Source: Diphasiastrum complanatum (Eukaryota; Streptophyta; Lycopodiopsida; Lycopodiales; Lycopodiaceae). From it: a stretch of DNA of 64,000 nucleotides. The notes beneath the pieces are model-generated. The model had not been told where the DNA came from, did not search any database, and saw only the letters and a program-made list of their open reading frames with translations. A program made the translations under genes and the position numbers. Below are positions 1 through 11,153 of the stretch, piece after piece. Within the stretch, counting starts at the first letter, position 1, and each line of letters begins with the position of its first letter. The stretch covers positions 18,796,149-18,860,148 of the forward strand of contig CM055106.1 in the NCBI GenBank assembly GCA_029204225.1, in the 5' to 3' direction.

Positions 1-3000
1 CAAGAAATCCAGATTCTGAAGAAGAGTGAGAACTCGGAATGATTAGACATCCCCACAACATTAAGATCACATGCTTCACAGTTCAGATCTGGACTTAGCC
101 AAAACAAGAATGCCACAAGGCCAAATGATTGCTGCAGGCAATGCTTACAATGGGCTACGTTGACCCTCAACAGTCTTCATAAACTTGCTACTCACTTATT
201 CTGGCAAGCAGTTCCAATTACAACATAGTTCGATAAATTTCTAGGTTCAACTCTAATTAATAATCTATGCATAGCATAAAATCCATCATTCTGTAGAATC
301 ACCATGAATTTCCTAGGATCAGTCAAAATAGACAATAACAGTAAGAGGTGTGATTCATTCAACAAGGAACTGAAATGCAATATAACGTTCTTGAGAAATA
401 GAAAGTGTCTGTCACACACTTCTTCAGATTCCTGTGAAAATACAGTCTACACATACAAAGTTTGCGAATCATTGCATTGATTCAAGCCGACTAAGACAGC
501 AGACAATATTTTATTCTGTCAAAACTAGCACAGATAGAAGAAGAGCAAGAACTCTACTCCTGCTTCCTACTCTGCAGAACCACAAACGAATAATTTATAA
601 TGAGCGTGGGCTCTGCTATACGTGTTTGACAAAGCAAGCAAACTGCCGTCTGTAAGATCTCAAATGTTGTGTTTTATGAATTTCCAATGGTTTGCTGCCA
701 TGTAAAGAGAGACTCATGTGAAACGCTGCCTCTGCCATCTGGAAATGAGCATGCTGCTCTGTTCACCAGTAAATTGTTAACACGTAGCAGCGAACTGAAA
801 TGAAACAATACGCAGCCCTTCTGAAGAAGACATGTTGAAAGGAGCCCTTCAAATAATGCGTGAAACGTGAATCAAATAATGCGTGAAACGTGAAACGAAG
901 ACCCCATCTTCTGCCTCTAAAATGTTGAGAGAAATGAGTTGTTGAAAGGTGTCTTAGATGTGTAAACGCAGCCTTCAATACTTCAAATATGAAGTTTGGA
1001 GTCCGCATAACTGCCCACTGCCTTTCAATAGGCTTCAAACTTCACTGATAGGTGTGTTAGGTACGTTATGACATGTACAGAAAGATTACATGTGGCCAGA
1101 CTCCTGCCACGTAATCATGCCAATGTTGACTGGTCAACTCGAATATTTCTTCTTGTAGAACAAATATTTATGTGATGGTCGAATATTTATTTGTCTGATC
1201 CTCAAATTTATCTGTGGCTGTGGCTACTGCTGAAGAAGATAGGCCGAACTGTTCAAGGGTGTGCTTCCAAGAGATACATAAAAATGTGTCGTGCCAGATT
1301 CAACAATAGTTTGACTGAAGGAGATGATTGAGGAATAGCCATGTCAGATCTCTCGCTTGACATCAGAGGAGAGTATTATTTGCCAACTCTTGGTTACGTT
1401 GAGAAGGATCAAAGTTTAACACTGCCATTTGATAAGTAGCGCTTCCAAACATCGATAGTGCGGGACTAATGATGACCACTTCTAACTTGCCTGTTATAAT
1501 AGAAAGTAGAGACCTGCTAGAAGGAAAACAATTCAGACGTTGAAACGTTCAAGGAAGAACGAACAACTAGGCCATTTGAGATAGGTTCAGGCAGAGATAA
1601 CTGTTTGACCCAAAACGAGTTTTATCATGAAGGTAGCACCATGGATCGTGCACTAAGATCAACTAGGTGATCATGCCTTCGCTGCATTCTGAATACGTGG
1701 AGGTGCGCTGATGGCTATCTAAAACCTGCCCGATATTTCGCCACATTCCAAATTTGTTGCATCTCTAGTTCTGGCCTAAGAAACTGTTTTAATGTTAACA
1801 GAAGATCGTTGGATTCTGGCTCAGAACAGCTGAAGGCAAGGTACAAAATCTGAATCTGCCTCACAAAAATTGCCTCACAACAGTCACTGGAAGATATTCA
1901 TGGCTAAAGCCAGTCCTTCAGAGCTGCGCTGGAAAATATTTTCGTAGAAAATCAGGGTCATCAGATGATATCTATCGCTCCTTTCCATAACACCATAGCA
2001 GTCTTCATCCCTCAGATAGAAAGAGGAGATCGATAAAGATAAAGGAATCCGATGGCCTATTATTGGAAACATACTTGGAGAAAACGCTGGCTGCTTTCAA
2101 AGAGAGTGAGAGAGCTTGAATCCTTCAAACTGACTCGAAGAGGAAAAGATTATGTTCTGAGTTGATAATAATTCGATGGCTGCCTTAGCAAGAACGTTAG
2201 CAAGAACGCTCCAAGAATAAATGTTCGCTTCAAACTGGCTCGAACACGAAAGGAGAGAACATCTAATCGGTCCTCGAACTGGCTCGAAGAAGAAATATTC
2301 GTCTGGGGAAAGATGCCAATCTGCTTCTCTGGCTACTTTAGCAACGAAGAATAAATGTTCGTTTCAAACTGGTTCGAACATAAAAGCAAGCAGTTAGGGC
2401 TCAAAACAGAAGTCAGCCGCGAATGCGAATCTGGATGGTAGCTAAACATAGAGGCTGGTCGAATATAGACCTTAGTGTAAGGCACTAATGCATGCTTGCA
2501 CTCTAACTTCAAGGAGTGCCCATAGAGACAACATATAAGCAATGCATTAACCTTACGGCCTGACCTTAAATGTAGCTAATGAATAATTTGTATAGCCCAC
2601 CACATTTAGGAGCTCGCATATTACCATGAACAATAATTTTTCAAGTACAAATGTCGACTGTAGGTTCGAATAGTTGACACTTAAAACTTCCTGTGGGCTT
2701 GAACATTATCCTTAATACAAGGCAGCCCATAGATATGTCTTTAACTTAGGCTACTTAGCATTAGGCCTCCTCAACGATTAAATGGCCTCCACCCATGTAG
2801 TTAGCACAACATTGGAACTTACGATAATAGCTTGCTATCTTCGAATGCCAATAAAAGTATAACTTAAGCTTAGGAACGACTCAGCACAGAGTGTCGATAA
2901 GCCGAAAAAGGTGCCTCCGAAAATATTTAAGGACCTTCAATAATAAAAACGCTCATAGCCAATGCCATGTATGTTATATCTTAATCTTAGAACTGGGCCT

Positions 3001-3100
3001 CAAATAGGCCTTGCCGACATATCGTGACAGTACCATGATAAATAACAACATAAATAAGTGACAACTCCACCAACAAGTACTGACTCAATTAGCAAAACCA
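1..3100. other. Stretch with no recognisable gene
   Basis: I see no protein family, RNA gene or long terminal repeat pair here. Short open frames on both strands lack recognisable motifs. Two local repeats stand out: a perfect 23-bp tandem duplication at 849-894, and a degenerate repeat between about 2180 and 2400 whose units contain GAATAAATGTTCG and CAAACTGGYTCGAACA. The rest is probably eroded repeat or intergenic DNA. Confidence 0.5.
849..894. repeat. 23-bp perfect tandem duplication
   Basis: Two adjacent identical 23-bp copies (849-871 and 872-894), each containing AATAATGCGTGAAACGTGAA. This is a simple local duplication with no evident function. Confidence 0.8.
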
Positions 3101-3116
3101 CTGACTTTCTGATAGA

Positions 3117-4029
3117 ATGGTCAATAAAATTGACCATTATAAAATTCAATGTATCACACTATGTGCAAGGAGGAGCTTGCTCACGGCTTTGTATGGTTTG
3201 AAACAAGCTTCTAGGACTTGGAACACAAGGCTCAATACTTTTCTTATCTCTATTGGATTTACTCCTAGTGAGTATGAGACCACTTTGTACATAAGATTTA
3301 GTGCAATAGGCATTGTACTTTTATTACTTTATGTTGATGATATCATACTTAGTGGAGATGATTTAGAAGGTGTTGAGAAAACTAAACTAGATCTATCCAA
3401 AGAGTTCAAGATGGTAGATCTCGGGCTTTTGCACTTCATTTTGGGTATTAGTTATCCATTGGAAATGTGCCAAAAGAATATTGAGATACATCTCGGGCAC
3501 ACTAGATTTTGAGATCTATTATAGAGGTGAATCCATTAACTTGCATGCTTTTAGTGATTCAAATTTTGCAGGGGACAAGAAGAATAGAAAGTCAACAAGT
3601 TCTTTTTCAACTTTTATTGGAGAAGGTGTGGTTTCTTGGCTATCAAAGAAGCAAGAAACAATATATCTTTCATCAACCGAGGTCGAGTACAAGGCTCTAA
3701 CAACCACAACCAAGGAAGTACTATGGATCAAGAGGTTGCTTGAGGAGCTCAAAGTGATCAGATCAGGTGTCATTCCACTCATCTACAATGACAACATCTC
3801 AACCCAACACCTAGCATCCAATCCAATCTACCATGCAAGGAGCAAACACATAGAGATTGCTCACCACTTTGTAAGAGAAAAGGTCCAAGCTAAGGAGGTC
3901 TCATTGGAGCATGTTTCAAGTGAAGAATGCATAGCTGATATATTGACAAAGCCTCTTCAAAAGAATGCTTTTTTGAAGCTTAGATCAGCCCTTGGCTTAA
4001 TTAGTAAAGTTATGTTATCATCTAGCTAG
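3117..4029 (+). pseudogene. Ty1/copia reverse transcriptase-RNase H fragment
   Basis: This is the 3' end of a Ty1/copia polyprotein. The first part (about 3160-3470) has the copia signature YGLKQASRTWN and the catalytic YVDD of reverse transcriptase, followed by KEFKMVDLGLLHFILGI. The second part, in another frame from 3481, has RNase H motifs: RYISGTLDF, DSNFAGD, STEVEYKAL, a downstream HARSKHIEI and ADILTKPLQ. Roughly a hundred residues that normally separate the FILGI region from the RYISGTLDF region are missing, and the frame changes at the join near 3480, so an internal deletion is likely. Gag, protease, integrase and the start of reverse transcriptase are absent upstream. It cannot encode a working polymerase. 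Confidence 0.92.
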
Positions 4030-4034
4030 ATTGT

Positions 4035-4056
4035 GAAGAGGAGTATTGAAATTTCA
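4035..4056 (+). other. Copia polypurine tract and start of 3' LTR
   Basis: GAAGAGGAG at 4035-4043 lies a few bases after the RNase H stop codon, where copia elements carry the polypurine tract. The LTR would begin at about 4044 with TATTGAAAT, one base away from the usual TGTTGA. I could not find the far end of this LTR or its partner. Confidence 0.5.
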
Positions 4057-4799
4057 CAATTCTAGCTTGACCAATTTTGGTCACATGCATTGTAATTGGC
4101 AAGATGGCCATGTAAATAGACGCCATACGTGTCAAATCACATAGGATGCTTTCCAATAAGTTCATTCCTCGTATTACATTGTGATAGCATCTTTGAAATG
4201 AGGCAAAAATGTGTTTGGATAGGCTAGAGAAATTCTAGGATCTAAAAATAGCATGTTTTACATTGTTTTTGGATATTGATATCATATGCTCAAATCCAAG
4301 CTTGAAAAGTATAAATGTATGATGAGATTTCCATCAAAATATCAGCAAAAATCGAGTTTTTCCACTTCTATCATCATTGTCTTTTGGTGGCGAGTTCTAG
4401 TTGTTGGATGTGAGTGTACTGAACCTGTTTACAGGTCTGAGAAGCTTGTTGTACTTTACTTTGGTTCACTTGATCAAATCTATGTGCCTAATGTGGAGTT
4501 AAGTGCCAAATTTGCTAGTTTTGGTAACTAGTCTTGATTCTAGCTCATAGTTTGGATCTAGATCTTTGATTTGTGCATCCTCCATCATTTTTAGGATTGA
4601 TTGGGATTCATTTTTCTGTAAAATTTTGTCACCATCTGCTTCATCTCTAATCCAACATTTGCTTTATCTACAGCCACCATCCTATGTTTTTTGCATTCAA
4701 TTCCATCTCCAGTTGCATCCACTCAGTTTTTTTTCTTGACTCCATCTGAGAATCAACTTTTTTCTTTTTTATTGCATCCGCCACCCTCTCTCTGCCTAC

Positions 4800-5040
4800 T
4801 TGAAATTTTTCGAGTCTCCTTGTTTTTCGATTTTTCACAATTTTTCGAGTCTGTTTATTTTTCGAGTTTTCTTCATTTTTTTGAGTCTGCTTGCCTTCGA
4901 TTTCGTGCAATTTTTTAGTCTGAACATTTTTTCGATACCCTGCATTTTTTCGAGTTTTCCAATTTTTTCCGATACACTACCTTTTTCGAGTCTCCTCATT
5001 TTTTCAATACCTCTGAGTTTTTTTTTCAATACCATTGCAT
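4800..5040 (+). repeat. Degenerate T-rich TTTTTCGAGTCT repeat
   Basis: About ten imperfect copies of a short unit resembling TTTTTTCGAGTCTCCTT run through this stretch, with variants TTTTTCGATTTT and TTTTTCGATACC. The open frame across it reads a low-complexity Phe/Ser/Ile string, so I treat it as non-coding repeat upstream of the unrecognised ORF. Confidence 0.65.
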
Positions 5041-5099
5041 TGCTCACCACTACAGAGACTCCAGAATCAGATTCCGATCACAGTGCCGAGGTACCAGAG

Positions 5100-5328
5100 A
5101 TGCCTCCGACATTGAAATTGGTTCCATGTGAACATCGCGCCATGCTCCAGTGTCACACACAAGCAAAGATGCTCTTCCAGATGCTTGATTTCAAAATTCC
5201 TAAGTGGAAGGGTCATCAGAGCCTCTACTTGATGTACCAAGCCTATGAAAATTTTGCAACCAAAGAGCTGATGTTCCGAGTTGATATTCTCAATCTTCAG
5301 CTCTATGTCTACTTGGCTGCTAGCAGTC
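5100..5328 (+). pseudogene. 5' part of an unrecognised ORF split by an LTR element
   Basis: The open frame running into the element at 5328 continues in the same frame at 10381 once the element and one target duplication are removed. From the in-frame ATG at 5100 the joined frame is about 333 codons (76 here). This part is rich in Leu, Met and Gln (for example MLFQMLDFKIPKWKG) and lacks signal-peptide or membrane character. The frame is also open further upstream through acidic ESDSDHSAEVPE residues and the T-rich repeat, so the true start is unsure. I do not recognise the family. It may be an accessory or transposon-borne gene, since no intron or known domain is visible. Confidence 0.55.
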
Positions 5329-6545
5329 TGTAGCGCAGGCATCCCAAAGGGAGCCGGGAACCACGACTTAGCTTCCCAGCCTTCAACTCTTGCCATCCAA
5401 ACCCACTTGACATACAAGCAGCCAACTCGCCAACAACGATCAGACTTAACCAACTTGAAGTTTCGAAAACCAACATTGAGATCCAACCTGGCGCCATGCC
5501 AGATCGGGGGTCCCGATGTGGGTGACTTCCCTCCAAGCAAGCCGCCCGACATACATCAAACTTAACCAACTCGAAGCTTCATTACAAACGAGTAACATCC
5601 ATTCCAAGCAAGCGGTCTGACTTACATCAGACTTAACCAACTGAAAGCTTCGTCACGAGCGCTGGAAGCCAACCTGGCGCCACGCCAGACTGGACAGCCA
5701 TAAAAAGGTAACATCCACCCAAGCAAGCCATTCAACTCAGCCGACATGTTAGAGCCCGTTCCCCAAGAGCTTAACCCATTCACGTTCATGCAAGGAATAC
5801 TCAGAACCACAAGCCGCGACATATATGGAAACAACCAGTTCCTGGACCAAATGGTCCCGACAGCATACCGCTGGCGCCACGGACCGAATGGTCCCAACGG
5901 CATACCCCTAGCGTCCCGGGATACGACCCTCAGCTATGTGCCAAGTTAAAAATTTTGAAAGCGGCCTTACAACTGGCGCTTTTACCGAACACTGAAACCC
6001 AGAAGGTAATCAGAGTCAGTTTGAGGAGAATCCCACTTTATTGATAAATCTGAAAAGGTTACATTTCAAGTGTGTGACCGACCTTAGTCTCCGGGGCGCT
6101 AGCATGCCAAGGCGAGAGCCATGACAACATTCCAGCAAGGGAGGCTGAGACTTGGTTGGAGCTCGCCCTGAGTCGCAACCCGCACTCCCCTATAGTATTG
6201 GTGTGATTCGGCACCCCCCTCATACCAAGCACTCTACCCAAGCTGGTAAAGCACATTTTTCTCTCTCTAGGATTTTCTTTTTCTAGAAAGTCATTTTCTC
6301 TCTCTAGATTCTATTGATCCCCAGGCTTTCTTTAATCATGCCTAGATCGTGTGAGGTGATTGCACATCGATCTGAGCTCTCTGGACTCCGCTAGAACCGA
6401 TCAAAGATTTTCAGCCATAGGAACTTGGCGCTGGCTGGATTCTGGTCACAGTGGCGCCGGGAGCAGCAGGAGCGCTGCTGGCGCCGGGGACATAGCTGGC
6501 GCCGATGGCGCCGAAAGTAAAGCTTCTAAAGGTAGCTTTACAACA
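5329..6545 (-). repeat. Left LTR (3' LTR) of the 5.0-kb element
   Basis: Direct repeat of 9132-10375, starting TGTAGCG and ending TTTACAACA. It is 27 bp shorter than its partner, mostly because of a GGCGCC-rich tract near its end (about 6450-6475). Confidence 0.93.
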
Positions 6546-7871
6546 TCCACCCCACCTTTATAAAATCTGATGTCCTCATCAGATGTCAGATTAAAGTAAA
6601 GGTGTCTCCCAATTAAAATAACTATACATTTAAGCTACTTGGCACAATACTCATTTTACTGGCCACTTTTTATTAACATTGAAGCTGGCACACCACAAGT
6701 CGGAGGCTCAGCTCTTTGTACTGAAAAATTACATTACTTGAAAATATATCTTTGTCTGGGAAAAGCGTAGATTTGATATCGCTTTCGTAAAACCCGAGAA
6801 CCTTATTAACTGGTGACAGAGGCCTTTCTTTGAAATGTTCGCCCCTGTCGCTTCTGACTTTCGACTTTGGAACTCCTTTGAGCTCCTGATTTGTCCTTGA
6901 TGCACTTTGTGTTGAGCTCCCTGAGCTCCAGATTTGTTCAGTTCCGCACAGGTATCAAAGCTCCCTGAGCCGAAGGATTTATCATTTGATTGCCCACTTT
7001 ATGGTCCACTTCGTGCCTTGTTGCTTCTGCACCTTGATTTCTCTCCTTGTCCTAGCCTGATCTTGATACTTTTCCATCTTGGCTCTTTAAGGTAGGCAAA
7101 GATTGAGTACTCCGCAATGCACCTCTCACTTAGCTTGAAGTAGCTCTTTGAATCAGCCCAAATGTAACCATTGACCTCGTGGAAAGCCAAAGGGTCGCAC
7201 CAGTTTGATCCGCATCCGAACTATCTCTTCGCATTTGTTTGAAGCACCATGTCCGTCGCGCAAAACTTGACTTTCACAATTCCATCACTGGTCAATTGCC
7301 TCACAGTCAAAACAAGAAGTGTACATCGAGCTTGGCTTCAAGTAGCTCTCTTCGAATCAGAAACACCCAGAGTTTGCACTAATCCGATCTCAACGCGAAC
7401 TGTCCCTTAGCGTCCGTTCGAAATACCAAGTCTCTCATGCAAGACTCAACTTTCACAGTTCCTTCATTGATCAGCTGCCTTAACGTAACACAAGCCAGCG
7501 TACTCATATGTTTCCTCATCATTGCTGGTCCAGAGAAAGCCTATAACAAACTTTCCTTTCCACAACAAAAACTTGTCAACTTATTAGGTCCAAAGTTCGC
7601 CAGTCTCCTCGTGTGAGTATGGCTAGGTCACCTTGAATTTGCCCCCATTTTGATCAACTTTCATTCAAAATTTGCCCCAAGAGAGAGGTGTGTGTGATAG
7701 TTCCCCTCCACTTATAAAATCAGCTGATCGAACTTAGAGTAGAGTTCTTCGGACAAAAAGCCTTTCCAACACTTTGCTTCCCATCTGCTAGGATTATGGC
7801 TCGATCCAACTTGTTGCCAATCTCTGAAGAGGATCCTAGTCTTTTCCCCTTTGAGGAAAAACCCAACTGAT

Positions 7872-8376
7872 ACTGGATATCACCCATGCTCAGTGAGTTT
7901 CAGTTCCGAAGGTGGCTGTCCCAAAATGAAGACCAACTGCTATAGAAGATCTTCCCTGAAATTGCCCTTTCCAACTTTTGACTTTCTGCTTGCGTCTGGT
8001 GGGCATTGTCGCAAATGAAACTAACCCAAGAAACAGGCTAGCCATCCATCCTTTGCAAACATTGAGTCATTTCGTTGTCGTTCACGTGCGAGTACTTGAA
8101 CTGCAAATCCGTCGCACAGATTCTGGATATCGCCCATGCTTAGTGAGTTTCAGTTCCGAAGGTGGCCGTCCCGAAATGAAGACCAACTGCTCCATAGAAG
8201 ATCTCTCCTGAAATGGCCCTTTCCAACTTTTGACTTCCTGCTTGCGTCTGGTGGGCGTTGTCGCAAATGAAACTAACCCAAGAAACAGGCTAGTCATCCA
8301 TCCTTTGCAAACATTGAGTCATTTTGTTGTCGTTCACGTGTGAGTACTTAAATTGCAAATCCGCCCCATAGATTCT
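7872..8376. repeat. 250-bp tandem duplication inside the LTR element
   Basis: Two near-identical copies, 7872-8121 and 8122-8376, begin around CTGGATATC and share most of their sequence, including CTTGCGTCTGGTGGGC. More degenerate related stretches of about 180 bp occur at 7200-7500. No open frame is conserved between copies, so this looks like leader or interior repeat structure. Confidence 0.85.
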
Positions 8377-9116
8377 GTAGTCCTCTTTGTTTGATGATAT
8401 TAGCCTTCAAAAGAAAAGGTTCCTTCTCGAGCCATCAGCTCCTTGTATCACAAGCAATCATGCAAACCAGGCAAAGCACGAGTACTAAGACTCACCACGA
8501 ATACATACAAGTAAGACACTCAGGCAGGTTTACTAACAAGTAACAAAGACAAGGTCCCCCTTTGAGATGGTCCTGCCAACGGACCTTTGCCTGGCCGCGC
8601 CCATACAAATCGATCACGAAATCAGCCCACATAGGACACCCCTCCAACTATCCGTGCTTTCACCATTAAGCAGCACATTGCCTCAGTCACGCCCCACCAC
8701 TTTTTGGTCGATAGCCCTTATAGCTAAACGATCGGCAACTATCCCGCACCGGCAGCTAACCACCCGTGCTTTACACCCGAATTCGAGCAGCATCTCTGTA
8801 TCAATGGTTAACCCGTACAGTTCGAATATGTCGCCCCGCACCCCACAAGGCACAGACCGTGCTTACACCAACCTAATGGCAGCACACTGCCTCATCTGTC
8901 CTACATGCAGACAGCGCTAGGCCCGAACCGCGAGAACTGACCGTGCTTACACCTCAAGAACAACACTTTGACTCATCAAGTCCCCCGTTCTGCCGACCAC
9001 CCCGACCGTGGACGCACCCGTGCTTACATTGTGGGCAGCACCTTGCACAACAGTTGTCTTGATGAACAGCAAACCGTGGCCATTTCCGTGAGATCCGCAT
9101 AGCTGACCGGCCAGTT

Positions 9117-9129
9117 GGCTCTGATACCA
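9117..9129 (-). other. Primer-binding site, initiator tRNA-Met type
   Basis: On the minus strand this reads TGGTATCAGAGCC, the standard complement of the plant initiator tRNA-Met 3' end, two bases from the right LTR. It fixes the orientation of the element. Confidence 0.92.
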
Positions 9130-9131
9130 CA

Positions 9132-10375
9132 TGTAGCGCAGGCATCCCAAAGGGAGCCAGGAACCACGACTTAGCTTCCCAGCCTTCAACTCTTGCCATC
9201 CAAACCCACTTGACATACAAGCAGCCAACTCACCAACAACGATCAGACTTAACCAACTTGAAGTTCCGAAAACCAACATTGAGATCCAACCTGGCGCCAT
9301 GCCAGATCGGGGGTCCCGATGTGGGTGACTTCCCTCCAAGCAAGCCGCCCGACATACATCAAACTTAACCAACTCGAAGCTTCGTTACAAACGAGTAACA
9401 TCCATTCCAAGCAAGCGGTCTGACTTACATCAGACTTAACCAACTGAAAGCTTCGTCACGAGCGCTGGAAGCCAACCTGGCGCCACGCCAGACTGGACAG
9501 CCATAAACAGGTAACATCCACCCAAGCAAGCCATCCAACTTAGCCGACAGGTTAGACCCCGTTCCCCAAGAGCTTAACCCATTCACGTTCATGCAAGGAA
9601 CACTCAGAACCACAAGCCGCGACATATATGGAAACAACCAGTTCCTGGACCAAATGGTCCCGACAGCATACCGCTGGCGCCACAGACCGAATGGTCCCGA
9701 CGGCATACCGCTGGCGTCCCGGGATACGACCCTCAGCTATGTGCCAAGTTAAAAATTTTGAAAGCGGCCTTACAACTGGCGCTTTTACCGAACACTGAAA
9801 CCCAGAAGGTAATCAGAGTCAGTTTGAGAAAAATCCCACTTTATTGATAAATCTGAAAAGGTTACATTTCAAGTGTGTGACCGACCCTAGTCTCCGGGGC
9901 GCTAGCATGCCAAGGCGAGAGCCATGACAACATTCCAGCAAGGGAGGCTGAGACTTGGTTGGAGCTCGCCCTGAGTCGCAACCCGCACTCCCCTATAGTA
10001 TTGGTGTGATTCGGCACCCCCCTCATACCAAGCACTCTACCCAAGCTGGTAAAGCACATTTTTCTCTCTCTAGGATTTTCTCTTTCTAGAAAGTCATTTT
10101 CTCTCTCTAGATTTTATTGATCCCCAGGCTTCCTTTAATCATGCCTAGATCGTGTGAGGTGATTGCACATCGATCTGAGCTCTCTGGACTCCGCTAGAAC
10201 CGATCAAAGATTTTCAGCCATAGGAACTTGGCGTCGGTTGGATTCTGGTCACAATGGCGCCGGGAGCGGCGCCGGCGCCATTGGCGCCGAGAGCAGCAGG
10301 AGCGCTACTTGCGCCAGGGACATAGCTGGCGCCGATGGCGCCGGAAGTAAAGCTTCTAAAAGTAGCTTTACAACA
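9132..10375 (-). repeat. Right LTR (5' LTR) of the 5.0-kb element
   Basis: Partner of 5329-6545. It has extra GGCGCC-type repeats at about 10255-10300 compared with the left copy. It ends TTTACAACA at 10375, followed by the CAGTC duplication. Confidence 0.93.
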
Positions 10376-10380
10376 CAGTC

Positions 10381-11153
10381 TTACTACCTTCGGCTTCCCA
10401 AGTGGTCCTAAAGAAAAACCGGTGAAGCTGACCAACATGATGCAACAATCCTATGCCAAGTTCCTTGACACCTCAGTCGACAAGTGGAAGAACAAGGATG
10501 TCATCTTGCTCGAAGCCATCAAATCCAAGGAATTAGGAGCTGTCTGTGCCTACCTCACCAGGTATACATTTACATGCAAGGCACATTTGTTGCGGATTCC
10601 CCTCCAGATTTTTGCCATGCTTGGGGAATCCTATGAAGCCCGCCACAACCTGTATAATTGGGCAAGATTTATCTCCAGACAGTTGATCCATACATTACAA
10701 AAGAAGGCCCCAGTAACATCATTGAGCTACATCTTTTTTGATCTTGCTCGAAGTCAATCCTCTATCGACTTGAGGCTTGCATTGCTTCCACGAGATGCTA
10801 CTACTAGCAGAGGCTATACACCATCCATAGCTTCAGCTACATCTTCCCCACAAGTTGCTGCAACTCATGAACGTCGCACCAAGAAGCGACACGATTGGTC
10901 ATCACCACCAGCCTCTCAACTTGCTGATACCACACCACCACCGAAGAAGCAGAGGATGAAGATGACCGCCAGCAAACTGGTTTCTGAATCCGACACGTAC
11001 TCCGATAACCCACCGCCATCTACGACCAAGCAACTGACTCCGAGGAAACAGCAGAAGAAGATGGCTGGGTACGAAGATGTTCCATCTAGTAGTGAAGACA
11101 ATGAAGATGAAGAAGAAGGCAGCCTCCAGCCAAGACGCACCAAACGACGATGA
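10381..11153 (+). pseudogene. 3' part of the unrecognised ORF split by an LTR element
   Basis: Continues the frame of 5100-5328 after the inserted element. The first 130 or so residues are mixed helical-looking sequence (for example IPLQIFAMLGESYEARHNL). The rest is low-complexity and charged: Pro/Ser/Thr-rich with the basic cluster PPPKKQRMK, then an acidic run (SSSEDNEDEEEG) and a basic end (PRRTKRR). That composition suggests a nuclear or nucleic-acid-binding protein, but this is inference only. The frame is open to a TGA stop at 11151-11153. An open frame also runs upstream into the LTR, but that part belongs to the element. No database family is recognised. Confidence 0.55.

Larger units (their letters stand above)
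5329..10375 (-). mobile_element. 5.0-kb non-coding LTR retrotransposon (LARD-like)
   Basis: Two direct repeats of about 1.2 kb bound the element, which begins TG and ends CA. The 5-bp sequence CAGTC flanks it at 5324-5328 and 10376-10380. The primer-binding site lies beside the right repeat (9117-9129, complement of initiator tRNA-Met), so the element reads on the minus strand. A purine-rich AAAGGTGGGGTGGA (minus strand) adjoins the left repeat. The 2.6-kb interior (6546-9116) has no gag, protease, polymerase or integrase frame, so it must have been mobilised in trans. The two LTRs differ at roughly 30 positions by eye plus one GC-rich indel, which suggests a fairly recent insertion. Confidence 0.93.

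Noticed and set aside
4691-5040. Phe-rich hydrophobic frame resembling a membrane protein
   Set aside because: It follows a T-rich degenerate DNA repeat. Hydrophobicity comes from poly-T and not from a conserved protein.
5309-5903. Repeated minus-strand open frames that recur near 9250-9706
   Set aside because: They lie within the paired LTRs and recur only because the LTRs are duplicates. No protein motif is present.
10335-10375. Start of the 272-codon frame at 10335
   Set aside because: The first codons belong to the right LTR. The genuine continuation of the split ORF begins after the CAGTC duplication.
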